Below, piece after piece: positions 18,023 through 26,029 of a stretch of DNA of 64,000 nucleotides; within the stretch, counting starts at the first letter, position 1, and each line of letters opens with the position of its first letter. This stretch comes from Methylobacter sp. (GTDB taxonomy: Bacteria; Pseudomonadota; Gammaproteobacteria; Methylococcales; Methylomonadaceae). The stretch lies in assembly GCA_030653985.1 (NCBI GenBank), contig JAURYJ010000042.1:56850-120849 (forward strand). Direction: 5' to 3'. The notes under the pieces are model-generated. The model had not been told where the DNA came from. It worked only from the letters and a program-made list of their open reading frames with translations, and did not search any database. Made by a program: the position numbers and the translations under genes.

Positions 18023-18124
18023 TCACTGCCATTAAGTTAGGCTGAAAAAAGTGATGATTGAATACTGTGGGCGCGAATTTATTCGCGCCCACACAACGCC
18101 AAATCCTCAACTTAATGGCAGTGA
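18023..18124. repeat. Composite inverted-repeat element, copy A (102 bp)
   Basis: Perfect 16-bp outer arms TCACTGCCATTAAGTT (18023-18038) and AACTTAATGGCAGTGA (18109-18124) enclose an inner palindrome at 18066-18093 with arms TGTGGGCGCGAA and TTCGCGCCCACA. The element fills most of the 314-base gap between the two pilU genes. A related copy lies at 24506-24637 and a partial one at 16276. A separate palindrome with GGAGTGCAAGC/GCCTGCACTCC-like arms is at about 17934-17977. Confidence 0.8.
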
Positions 18125-18173
18125 TGCAGGCAGTTTTTAACCCCCTTTTTACCACACAAAACCAGATACCCAT

Positions 18174-19646
18174 ATGACCCTGACGCCTTATTTAAAATTA
18201 ATGCTGGAAAAAAAAGCGGATAGTTTGTCTTTAAAAGCCGGCTCTCCGGCACTCCTGGGATTAGCCGGGGAGGCATATCCCCTGGGTAAAAATGAGCTAA
18301 ACGCCACTATAATAAAAGAAATTGCCTTTGGTCTCCTTAATGACGCCCAGAAACAGCAATTAATCCAAAATAAAGCGTTAAATTTTAGTTGCGCCGCACC
18401 GGGTGGCGAGAAATTTACCGTTAGCGCAACGGTCGAGGATAACGGCCTGGTGCTGTTGGTCGTTCCGGACTCAGAAGCAGAAAAAGTCGAAGTTGATGAG
18501 TCCGAAGCTGGCAGTTATAAAGGGCCTGATCGCAGGCAGAAACAGGTCAGTTATCAGATTTTGGGGGCAATGCCGGAAGATGGTTGTTTAAACATTCTGC
18601 CTTATCTGACTGAAATGGCTAAATTGAATGCCTCTGATCTGTTTTTAACAGTCGATTCGCCGGTTAAAGCCAAAATTTATGGTCGGGCCGTGGCTTTGGA
18701 TGAATTTCTGCTGACGCCTGAGTTAACGCAATCGGGCGCTTTCGGGATTATGACCCAGGAACAACAAAACGAGTTTCTTGTCACCAAAGACCTGGATTTT
18801 GCGATCAGTCTGCCGGATGGCAGTGCGCGTTTTCGCGCCAATGTCTTTTATCAGCGCAGAACCGTAGGTTTGGTTATGAGGCTCATTCCCTCAGTCATTC
18901 CTACCGGTAAGGATTTAGGCACGCCGGATATTTTAATGGAACTCATCATGGCCAAACGGGGGCTGTTATTAGTGGTAGGAGGCACCGGATCGGGAAAATC
19001 GACGACGCTGGCCGCCATGATTAATCACCGTAATGCCAATTCGGCAGGCCATATTTTAACCATTGAAGATCCGGTCGAATTCTCGCACCCGAACCTGAAA
19101 TCAATCGTCAATCAGCGCGAAGTCGGCGTAGATACCGACTCGTATGCCCGAGCGTTAAAAGCCTGTTTGCGGGAAGCGCCAGATGTTATTTTTATTGGCG
19201 AGATTCGGGATCGGGAAACCATGTCGGCGGCCTTGGAGTTGGCTAATACCGGTCACTTATGCATATCGACCATGCACGCCAACAATGCCAATCAGGCCAT
19301 GGAACGGGTCATCAATATGTTCCCTCATGAATATCATGCGCAATTATTTATGGATCTTGCCGTTAATTTAAATGGCGTTATTTCCCAGCGCTTGGTTTTC
19401 GATATGACCGGGAAGCGCTGTGCCGCTATTGAAGTAATGATCAACACCCCTCATATAGCGAGCTTGATTTTAAAGGGGGAGTTGAATGAAATTAAAACGG
19501 CAATGACATCAAGCGGCAGCAAAGGCATGAGAACATTTGATGACGCCTTGTTTGAACTGTACACATCAGGAAAAATCAGTTTGGAACAAGCGCTGAAAAA
19601 TGCCGATTCCAGTAACGATCTGGAAGCCAGGATTAATTTTGGCTGA
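18174..19646 (+). CDS. PilT/PilU-family ATPase with duplicated N-terminal domain
   Basis: 490-residue retraction-type ATPase, about 100 residues longer than PilU. Residues 1-105 (MTLTPYLKLMLEKKADSLSL onward) align by eye with the usual N-terminal PAS-like domain but are degenerate. After a charged linker holding GPDRRQKQ, residues 140-250 form a second, canonical copy (LNASDLFLTVDSPVKAKIYG, then FRANVFYQRRTVGLVMRLI). The ATPase core is intact: GGTGSGKSTT, EDPVEF, VIFIGEIRDRETM, STMHANNANQAMERV. The C terminus is PilU-like. It lies in tandem with pilU, so it may form mixed or regulatory hexamers; that is inference. Confidence 0.88.
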   Translation: MTLTPYLKLMLEKKADSLSLKAGSPALLGLAGEAYPLGKNELNATIIKEIAFGLLNDAQKQQLIQNKALNFSCAAPGGEKFTVSATVEDNGLVLLVVPDSEAEKVEVDESEAGSYKGPDRRQKQVSYQILGAMPEDGCLNILPYLTEMAKLNASDLFLTVDSPVKAKIYGRAVALDEFLLTPELTQSGAFGIMTQEQQNEFLVTKDLDFAISLPDGSARFRANVFYQRRTVGLVMRLIPSVIPTGKDLGTPDILMELIMAKRGLLLVVGGTGSGKSTTLAAMINHRNANSAGHILTIEDPVEFSHPNLKSIVNQREVGVDTDSYARALKACLREAPDVIFIGEIRDRETMSAALELANTGHLCISTMHANNANQAMERVINMFPHEYHAQLFMDLAVNLNGVISQRLVFDMTGKRCAAIEVMINTPHIASLILKGELNEIKTAMTSSGSKGMRTFDDALFELYTSGKISLEQALKNADSSNDLEARINFG

Positions 19647-20015
19647 TAAAGCATAAGCGACGAAGGATGCGAAGGACATGAACAAAAGTTAAGGCAAAAT
19701 TCGTGTTCTCGCCATCCATGGCGCTGGATAGCCGCTTCCCGGCGGGTATGACGAGTTACTTGGGAGCTGGCGCAACTTCGGATCTTCGTTGTGATTTCTG
19801 TATTCCCATGTTGGACTGCTGTTGATTGAAAGCCTAATTGGGTAATACGGCTACATGGACAGAGATTCCCCATATTCCTGTGGGTTATGCAGGAGGTAGG
19901 CAGAAAAATGCTCCATGCATTTTCTGCATTCGCCACATCCTTGTGGCTTAGCAATGCATGGAGCAATTGCCGAAGCGGGTACAATGGCTAACAATTTCAA
20001 TTTTTTTGAGCGAAT
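19647..20015. other. Gene-free stretch with nested hairpin
   Basis: 369 bases with no credible gene. It contains an inverted repeat GCTCCATGCAT (19910-19920) / ATGCATGGAGC (19954-19964) that encloses a smaller hairpin GCCAC/GTGGC (19932-19936 and 19943-19947). It also contains a stretch near 19705-19755 that resembles dispersed GC-rich intergenic repeats. The promoter for the following thiouridylase-like operon presumably lies at its right end. Confidence 0.5.
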
Positions 20016-21062
20016 ATGAGTAAACAAAGAAAAGCAGTGGCGTTAATTTCCGGCGGTCTGGATTCAATGCTGGCGGCGAGAACCATCATGGAACAGGGTA
20101 TTCATGTCGAAGGCATCAACTTTTTCACCGGTTTTTGCGTGGAAGGCCACACCCACGCCATCAGGGCCAACGACAAGGCCAAGCCTAAACGCAATAATTC
20201 CTTATGGGTTGCTGAACAGTTGGGCATTAAATTGCATATCGTCGACGTGATCGAAGAATATAAAGACGTGCTGATCAATCCGAAACACGGCTACGGCGCG
20301 CACATGAATCCTTGTCTGGACTGCAAGATTTTCATGGTGAATAAGGCCAAAAAATGGATGCTGGAAAATGATTTCGATTTCATTATCACCGGCGAAGTGA
20401 TCGGCCAAAGACCGATGTCGCAACGCAAAGCGACCATGCCGATAATATCCGCACAATCAGGAGCCGATGATTTATTACTGCGGCCTTTGTGTGCACAAAA
20501 TCTGCCCGCAACCTTGCCGGAACGTGAAGGTTGGGTCGACAGAGAAAAGCTGCATGATATTACCGGGCGCTCACGCAAACCGCAGATAGCGATGGCTGAA
20601 CAATTCGGTTTTGATGAATATTCCCAACCTGCGGGCGGTTGCTGTTTTCTGACCGATGCCAGCTATTCGGCCAAACTGGTCGATTTATGGAAAGCACGCG
20701 ACGGTGATAAACAATACGATCTGGATGACGTGATGCTATTAAAAGTGGGCAGACACATCAGGCCTGAGCGAAATTTTAAAGTTATCGTCGCCAGGGAAGA
20801 AGGCGAGGGCCGATTTATGCAAGGCTACAAAAAAGATTTTATCACCCTGAAGTGTGTCGATTATCCCGGTGCATTGGCGCTGGTCGACGGTTCGCCGTCT
20901 GCCGAAGACTTATTCCTGTCGGCAAGAATTACTGCCCGCTACGGTCAGGGACGTGATGCCGAGCAAGTCGATGTCAGCATTACCGATAAAGACGGTTCTG
21001 AGCGGATTATTCAGGTCAAGCCGTTTGCCGCAGAAGAAATTCCACAGGAATGGTTTATATGA
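20016..21062 (+). CDS. MnmA-like PP-loop thiouridylase with NFACT-R-like C terminus
   Basis: 348-residue protein with an ATP-pyrophosphatase PP-loop at its start (ALISGGLDSMLA, the SGGxDS motif), as in MnmA and ThiI, which activate tRNA uridine for sulfur insertion. Two cysteine sites are visible: NPCLDCK near residue 100 and PAGGCCFLTD near 210, placed like the catalytic cysteine pair of MnmA. Residues 240-300 (LLKVGRHIRPERNFKVIVAREEGEG) resemble the NFACT-R_2 RNA-binding domain. Its stop overlaps a TusA-like sulfur carrier (ATGA), which supports a sulfur-transfer role. It is not MnmA itself; the substrate RNA and position are unknown. Confidence 0.8.
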   Translation: MSKQRKAVALISGGLDSMLAARTIMEQGIHVEGINFFTGFCVEGHTHAIRANDKAKPKRNNSLWVAEQLGIKLHIVDVIEEYKDVLINPKHGYGAHMNPCLDCKIFMVNKAKKWMLENDFDFIITGEVIGQRPMSQRKATMPIISAQSGADDLLLRPLCAQNLPATLPEREGWVDREKLHDITGRSRKPQIAMAEQFGFDEYSQPAGGCCFLTDASYSAKLVDLWKARDGDKQYDLDDVMLLKVGRHIRPERNFKVIVAREEGEGRFMQGYKKDFITLKCVDYPGALALVDGSPSAEDLFLSARITARYGQGRDAEQVDVSITDKDGSERIIQVKPFAAEEIPQEWFI

Positions 21063-21286
21063 GCAGGGAAGTTCTCAATGCCCGTCGCTTGCTGTGTCCT
21101 CTGCCGGTTATTCGCACTCAGGATAAAGTCAAACAGCTTAAAGCGGGCGATCAGTTGGAAGTTATCTGTACCGATCCGGGCGTGATGCAGGACATCCCGA
21201 CCTGGTGCCGAATTAATGGACATAAGGTGCTAGAAACCCGTTCCGATGATTATGAGTACATTATTATTCTGGAAGTGGGCGGGTAA
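21059..21286 (+). CDS. TusA-family sulfur carrier protein
   Basis: 75-residue TusA/SirA-like protein. The persulfide site is LCPLPVIRTQDKVKQL, with the conserved CPxP cysteine, and the beta-sheet end is YIIILEVGG. By family knowledge it receives sulfane sulfur from a cysteine desulfurase and passes it to a thiouridylase. I chose ATG 21059, which overlaps the upstream stop as ATGA; the frame opens nine bases earlier. Its tight coupling to the MnmA-like gene suggests a dedicated donor rather than the housekeeping TusA. Confidence 0.9.
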   Translation: MSREVLNARRLLCPLPVIRTQDKVKQLKAGDQLEVICTDPGVMQDIPTWCRINGHKVLETRSDDYEYIIILEVGG

Positions 21287-22431
21287 TGGCTGAAGTTTCA
21301 GATGCCGTAAAAATGGATAAGCTCAAAGCTAGGGCCAGTTATGTGGGTGCGGCGATTAACGTTTTCCAGACGCTGATTAAAATCGGTTTCGGTATCCTTG
21401 GGCAATCTGCGGCTTTAATTGCCGATGGTGTCCATTCGCTATCGGATTTACTCAGCGATCTTCTGGTGATTATTGCCGTTAGATTGGGCAGTCGCGAGGC
21501 CGATCATGACCATCCTTATGGCCATCGTCGCTTTGAAACCATCGCGACGGTCATTCTGGGCATCGGTTTAATTGTCGTCGGCGGCGCTATCGCCTGGTCG
21601 GTATTGGAACGCATGGCGCATCCCGAACATCTGCCGGTGCCCAAGGTGTTGTCCTTGGCTATTGCGGCGGTTTCAATTCTGGTCAACGAATGGCTGTACC
21701 ATTACACCAAAGGTATCGCTAAAAAGACCCGGTCCAAATTACTGCTAGCCAACGCCTGGCATCAGCGCAGTGATGCCATCTCATCGCTGGTGGTTTTATT
21801 CGGCATAGGCGCGGTGATGCTGGGCTATCCGTTGGCCGATGGTGTTGCCGCCGTCGTGGTCGCATTGATGGTGGCTAAAATCGGTTTGAATCTGGTTTTT
21901 CAGAGCATTAAGGAACTGGTCGATACTTCCTTGCCGCCCGCACTGGTCGCCGAGATCAGGACCGCCATTCACGCGATTGACGGTGTCGAAGGCATTCATT
22001 TGTTGCGCACCCGGCAAATGGGCGAGGATGCGCTGATTGATGCGCATATCGTCGTTGATCCCCGCATTACCGTTTCCGAAGGGCACATGATTGGCGATAG
22101 TGTCAGGGATGATTTGATCAGGCGTTTTGACGACGTGATGGATGTGTTGGTGCATGTCGATCCCGAAGATGACGAAAGTTTGCAAGAGCAATCGAGGCCG
22201 CTGTCTCGTGTGGAAGTGCAGCGACTGTTGGATCACTATCTGGTGGCTTTTAATTGGCTTATAGAGGATTTCAGGATTCATTATCTGGACGGCCAGATAG
22301 AAGTGGAAGTGATTTTTCCTTTTACGGTCAGTGAGCAGTCGGAGCAGCTGGCGGCAATAAAAAAACAATGCAAACTGATGTGCGTGGAAGTTAAAAAAAT
22401 CAATAATGTGTTTGTGTTTTTTAAGGACTGA
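21286..22431 (+). CDS. Cation diffusion facilitator (FieF/MamM type)
   Basis: Inner membrane divalent metal/proton antiporter of 381 aa. Six membrane segments are expected in residues 15-215; the metal site shows DGVHSLSDLLSD in TM2 and HQRSDAISS in TM5. HDHPYGHRRFE between TM2 and TM3 is the usual histidine-rich loop. The cytoplasmic CDF C-terminal domain ends near residue 290 (VLVHVDPEDDE), and a further 90 residues form an extra domain not present in short FieF proteins. Its start overlaps the tusA-like stop (TAATG), so it is cotranslated with sulfur-transfer genes. The metal is unknown. Confidence 0.9.
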   Translation: MAEVSDAVKMDKLKARASYVGAAINVFQTLIKIGFGILGQSAALIADGVHSLSDLLSDLLVIIAVRLGSREADHDHPYGHRRFETIATVILGIGLIVVGGAIAWSVLERMAHPEHLPVPKVLSLAIAAVSILVNEWLYHYTKGIAKKTRSKLLLANAWHQRSDAISSLVVLFGIGAVMLGYPLADGVAAVVVALMVAKIGLNLVFQSIKELVDTSLPPALVAEIRTAIHAIDGVEGIHLLRTRQMGEDALIDAHIVVDPRITVSEGHMIGDSVRDDLIRRFDDVMDVLVHVDPEDDESLQEQSRPLSRVEVQRLLDHYLVAFNWLIEDFRIHYLDGQIEVEVIFPFTVSEQSEQLAAIKKQCKLMCVEVKKINNVFVFFKD

Positions 22432-22481
22432 TGCGTGTTCCCTTATTAAAAGCCGGTTTTGCAGATGAGGTATAAAAAATA

Positions 22482-23249
22482 ATGCGCTTAACCCTATTTG
22501 AGATAACCGCCATACAAAACAACGCCAAAAATATATTCGGCGATACAGTAAAGGTATATCTTTTTGGCAGCAGGGTAGATGATGACAAAAAAGGCGGGGA
22601 TATAGATTTATATCTTGTACCTGAGAATCAAGACAACTTGTATGAGAAAAAAATCAAGTTCTTACGCGCATTGGATAGGGCTTTAGGCGTGCAAAAAATA
22701 GATGTTGTTATCGCCAAAGACAAAACGAGACCCATAGAAAAAGAAGCGATTGAAAAAGGAATAGAATTGAATTTAGAGAACTTAAAAATCGAGAAGATTT
22801 TCCAGGAATGCGCCAAGCATCTCCAAAGGATAAACGAGGCCTATAGCGATATGTCGGCATTTATGCCGCTTACGGCGACCAAATATGAAAATTTATCCAA
22901 AGATGATGTGCAAGCGATAGATCAATATTTGTTTAGATTTTCAAGGCTTCAAGACAGTATGGCTGAAAAGCTTTTTAGGGTATTAGTGGGCAGGTTTGAA
23001 GGAAATACCGATAAGTTATCATTTTTGGATATTATTAAAAAAATGGAAAAATATATCGATATGGATATTGTCAATGAATGGCAGGATTTGAGGAATATAA
23101 GAAATCAGTTGTCTCATGAATATGAGGATGACGCCATTGAAATGGCCAATAGTATTAATTTAATCTATGCAAAAAAAGAAGTTATTGAAGGCATTTATTT
23201 AGCGATAAAAGCCAAGTGTTATATAACCACCCAGCTTAACGAGGCTTAA
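22482..23249 (+). CDS. Fused nucleotidyltransferase-HEPN protein (MNT-HEPN)
   Basis: 255-residue single-chain version of the MntA/HepT toxin-antitoxin. Residues 1-95 are a minimal nucleotidyltransferase: LFGSRVDDDKKGGDIDLYL gives G29-S30 and D40/D42, with D74 as probable third acid, so the AMP-transferring site looks intact. Residues 105-255 are a HEPN domain with the RNase motif Rx4H at R207-H212 (RNQLSHEY). In two-gene systems MntA AMPylates HepT near this motif to silence it; here both could act in cis. It sits four bases before argJ. Fusion by readthrough error is unlikely because the linker is clean. Confidence 0.85.
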   Translation: MRLTLFEITAIQNNAKNIFGDTVKVYLFGSRVDDDKKGGDIDLYLVPENQDNLYEKKIKFLRALDRALGVQKIDVVIAKDKTRPIEKEAIEKGIELNLENLKIEKIFQECAKHLQRINEAYSDMSAFMPLTATKYENLSKDDVQAIDQYLFRFSRLQDSMAEKLFRVLVGRFEGNTDKLSFLDIIKKMEKYIDMDIVNEWQDLRNIRNQLSHEYEDDAIEMANSINLIYAKKEVIEGIYLAIKAKCYITTQLNEA

Positions 23250-23252
23250 CTT

Positions 23253-24467
23253 ATGGCAGTAGGACAGTGCGGTTTTCCAATCATGCATCCAGTACCGGGA
23301 ATAACGCTGGGTACAGCGAATGCAGGCATCAAACAAACCGTCAGAGATGATGTGCTGATCGTACAAATGGCCGAGCATTCAAGCTGTGCGGCGGTTTTTA
23401 CCCAGAACGCCTTTTGCGCTGCACCCGTGCATGTGGCCAAAGCGAATCTGGCTCATAGTCCGCGGTGGTTACTGATTAATTCCGGCAATGCCAATGCCGG
23501 AACCGGAAAGCAGGGCATGCAGGATGCGTTGGCGACCTGCGCCGATCTTGCCGAAGTCGTGGATGGCGCAGCAACGCAGGTGCTGCCGTTTTCGACCGGC
23601 GTCATCGGCCAGCCGCTGCCGGTAGGCAAAATCAAAGCCGCCTTACGCGAAGCTGTCAGCAACCTGGATGCCGCCAACTGGGACAAGGCCGCTCAGGCGA
23701 TCATGACCACCGATACCTTCGCTAAAGGCGTGTCTAAAATTATCGAGATTGACGGTCACACCATCACCATTAACGGCATTTCCAAAGGTGCGGGCATGAT
23801 CCAGCCCAATATGGCGACCATGCTGGGCTTTATCGCCACCGATGCTAACATCAGCCAAGTCCTGTTGCAGAACTGTCTGGCGCTGGCCGTTGAGCAATCA
23901 TTCAATCGTATTACTGTCGATGGCGACACCTCCACTAATGATGCCTGCGTATTGATGGCCAGCGGTTGCTCATTGGTTCCCGAAATTAAACAGGACGGCG
24001 ACAATTATCGGTTTTTTGCCGCTGCCGTAATGACTGTCTGCAAACAACTGGCGGAAGCTATCGTCAGGGACGGTGAGGGTGCAACCAAATTAATACGTAT
24101 TGTCGTCGAGCAGGCCTTGACCGATGAAGAAGCGGTGCGCGTCGGCAAAACCATCGCCCATTCACCGCTAGTGAAAACCGCCTTTTTCGCCAGCGATCCC
24201 AATTGGGGTCGGATACTGGCGGCAGTCGGCCGTGCCGGAGTCGAAAACATGGTACTGGAAAACGTGCAGCTGTATCTGGATGAGGTCTGTATCGTCAGAA
24301 ACGGCGGCAGAGCCGACGACTACACCGAGGAAGCCGGGCAAAAGGTGATGAATCAGGAAGAGATCACCGTGACCGTTAAACTGGGGCGCGGCGACGCAGT
24401 ACAGGAAGTGTTAACCTGTGATTTGTCGTATGAGTATGTGAAAATCAATGCGGAATATAGGACTTAA
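23253..24467 (+). CDS. argJ: Bifunctional ornithine acetyltransferase / N-acetylglutamate synthase
   Basis: Cytoplasmic arginine biosynthesis enzyme that moves the acetyl group from N-acetylornithine to glutamate and may also make N-acetylglutamate from acetyl-CoA. The self-cleavage and nucleophile site is KGAGMIQPNMATMLGF (cleavage before the ATML threonine). LLINSGNANAGTG and DPNWGRILAAVGRAG are also conserved. The 404-aa length and the C-terminal YVKINAEYRT are canonical. It starts four bases after the MNT-HEPN stop, so it may be transcribed from upstream. A Nudix gene follows, as in many gammaproteobacteria. Confidence 0.96.
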   Translation: MAVGQCGFPIMHPVPGITLGTANAGIKQTVRDDVLIVQMAEHSSCAAVFTQNAFCAAPVHVAKANLAHSPRWLLINSGNANAGTGKQGMQDALATCADLAEVVDGAATQVLPFSTGVIGQPLPVGKIKAALREAVSNLDAANWDKAAQAIMTTDTFAKGVSKIIEIDGHTITINGISKGAGMIQPNMATMLGFIATDANISQVLLQNCLALAVEQSFNRITVDGDTSTNDACVLMASGCSLVPEIKQDGDNYRFFAAAVMTVCKQLAEAIVRDGEGATKLIRIVVEQALTDEEAVRVGKTIAHSPLVKTAFFASDPNWGRILAAVGRAGVENMVLENVQLYLDEVCIVRNGGRADDYTEEAGQKVMNQEEITVTVKLGRGDAVQEVLTCDLSYEYVKINAEYRT

Positions 24468-24505
24468 AAACAGATGAAAGGTTTTATTGTTCCCTCGCTC
24501 CGGCT

Positions 24506-24637
24506 TCACTGCCATCAAGCCAAAAATCGTTTCGGTTGAATGTTGTGGGCGCGAATTTATTCGCGCTTTTTAACGTCTATCGCCTACCGCGCGAATAAAT
24601 TCGCGCCCACAATAGATTAAATGCTTAATGGCAATGA
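24506..24637. repeat. Composite inverted-repeat element, copy C (about 132 bp)
   Basis: Diverged copy of the element at 18023. The outer arms TCACTGCCATCAAG and CTTAATGGCAATGA are imperfect. The inner palindrome has been enlarged: GTGGGCGCGAATTTATTCGC at about 24545-24564 and GCGAATAAATTCGCGCCCAC at 24591-24610 form a long inverted repeat around a 26-base centre. It fills the gap between argJ and the Nudix gene. Confidence 0.75.
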
Positions 24638-24658
24638 CGCTCCAGCGTCCACTAAAAT

Positions 24659-25582
24659 ATGAACCCACTCCAAGTCGCCGTAGGCGTAGTTAGAAATTCA
24701 GAGGGAAAAATCCTGATTTCCCTGCGCCATGCCGGTTTGCACCAAGGCGGCTTGTGGGAATTCCCCGGCGGCAAGATTGAATCATCGGAAACCGCAGAAC
24801 AAGCGCTGGCTCGCGAACTCAAGGAAGAGCTCAACATTACCGTGACAGCGGCAACCCCGCTTATTACCATTAATCATCACTATCCTGATCGCTTTGTACA
24901 GCTCAAGGTTTTTCGGGTCGAGCAGTTTTCAGGCGAAGCTAACAGCTTGGAAGGCCAGCCGTTTAAATGGGTGAGCTTGGCTGAATTGGAATATTATGCA
25001 TTCCCCGTCGCCAACCAGCCGATCATCACCGCCGCCCGCTTGCCGCATTATTACGCAATTCTGGATGACGCGGATGAAGCCATGTTGCTGCCCAACCTGC
25101 AAAAAATATTGAACAAAGGCGTCAAGCTGATCCAGGCCAGATTAAAAACCTTGAGCCCCGCCGCCGTCGCAAAGTTTATCGAACAGGCTTACCCGATATG
25201 CCAACAGCAACAGGCTTTGTTGTTAATGAATTCCGCCGTTGAATGCTCAGTTGAAGTAGACGGCATTCACCTGACCAGTCGCGACTTAATGGTCTTGACC
25301 AAGCGCCCAGAAAACGTCAAGTGGCTCGCCGCGTCATGTCACAATCTTGAACAACTGCAACAGGCGCAAAACATTGGCGTGGATTTTGTGGTGCTGGCAC
25401 CGGTATTGGCAACCCAAACTCATCCGGGTGCTACATCTCTGGGTTGGGAGCAATTTGCCGGCTTGGTTGCTCAAGTCAACTTGCCTGTTTATGCCCTGGG
25501 CGGCATGACTGAATCCAGCCTGAGTACAGCGCAGCAAAGCGGGGGGCAGGGGCTAGCGGCGATCAGGGCTTTTCTTGATTGA
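24659..25582 (+). CDS. mutT: MutT-like Nudix hydrolase fused to ThiE-like domain
   Basis: 307-residue fusion common in gammaproteobacteria. Residues 1-130 form a MutT-type 8-oxo-dGTP pyrophosphatase with the Nudix box GGKIESSETAEQALARELKEEL (GX5EX7REUXEEXGU). Residues 140-307 form a thiamine phosphate synthase/TenI-like barrel (KLIQARLKTLSP, DGIHLTSRDL, VDFVVLAPVLATQTHPG, ALGGM). By family knowledge the first domain cleanses oxidised nucleotides; the role of the second is unproven and it lacks clear evidence of TMP synthesis. It is separated from argJ by the repeat element. Confidence 0.92.
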   Translation: MNPLQVAVGVVRNSEGKILISLRHAGLHQGGLWEFPGGKIESSETAEQALARELKEELNITVTAATPLITINHHYPDRFVQLKVFRVEQFSGEANSLEGQPFKWVSLAELEYYAFPVANQPIITAARLPHYYAILDDADEAMLLPNLQKILNKGVKLIQARLKTLSPAAVAKFIEQAYPICQQQQALLLMNSAVECSVEVDGIHLTSRDLMVLTKRPENVKWLAASCHNLEQLQQAQNIGVDFVVLAPVLATQTHPGATSLGWEQFAGLVAQVNLPVYALGGMTESSLSTAQQSGGQGLAAIRAFLD

Positions 25583-25675
25583 GCACCGTAGGATGGTCTG
25601 AACTTGCGAAGCCCAGTGTTTGGAATTGATGTGCCCGCTATAGCGTCGGCACATGGCTATTTGGATAGCATAAGC

Positions 25676-26029
25676 TTATATTTCTGTTTTTTGTAGGTGC
25701 TGCAACAGCGGTAACAACGCAGGAATATCTGTCTGGATAATGCTCCATAAGGTGTCGTTATCAATGCCCAGATAACCATGAATTAACCGGTTACGGGTAG
25801 CGATAATCATTCGCCAGGGAATTTGCGGGTTATTTTGGCGGACTTCATCGGGAATATGAGTGGCGGCTTCGCCGATTAATTCCAGGTTGCGCACGGTGGC
25901 ATCGTAATTCAAGCCGCTAACGACAAAACGTTGCTGGTCAAAGCCATCGGTATAACTGAGTGCTTTTTCGGTGAAGGAAATCATATCGTCCAGGTAAAAA
26001 CGCCATTCACGCGCTACCGGTTCAAACAT
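25676..26029 (-). CDS. HepT-like ribonuclease toxin (DUF86, HEPN)
   Basis: 117-residue HEPN RNase toxin. The catalytic motif Rx4HxY is intact (RNRLIHGYLGI). I chose ATG 26029, which overlaps the upstream mntA stop by eight bases (ATGTTTGA); a TTG six codons earlier is possible. In the best-studied homologue MntA adds AMP units to the tyrosine of this motif to inactivate the toxin. This is the two-gene version of the fused MNT-HEPN protein at 22482. Confidence 0.9.
   Translation of the reverse strand: MFEPVAREWRFYLDDMISFTEKALSYTDGFDQQRFVVSGLNYDATVRNLELIGEAATHIPDEVRQNNPQIPWRMIIATRNRLIHGYLGIDNDTLWSIIQTDIPALLPLLQHLQKTEI

Noticed and set aside
19451..19984. 177-aa reverse-strand ORF over the end of the second pilU gene and the gap
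   Set aside because: It overlaps an unmistakable ATPase gene, has low-complexity Ser/Cys composition and no family resemblance.
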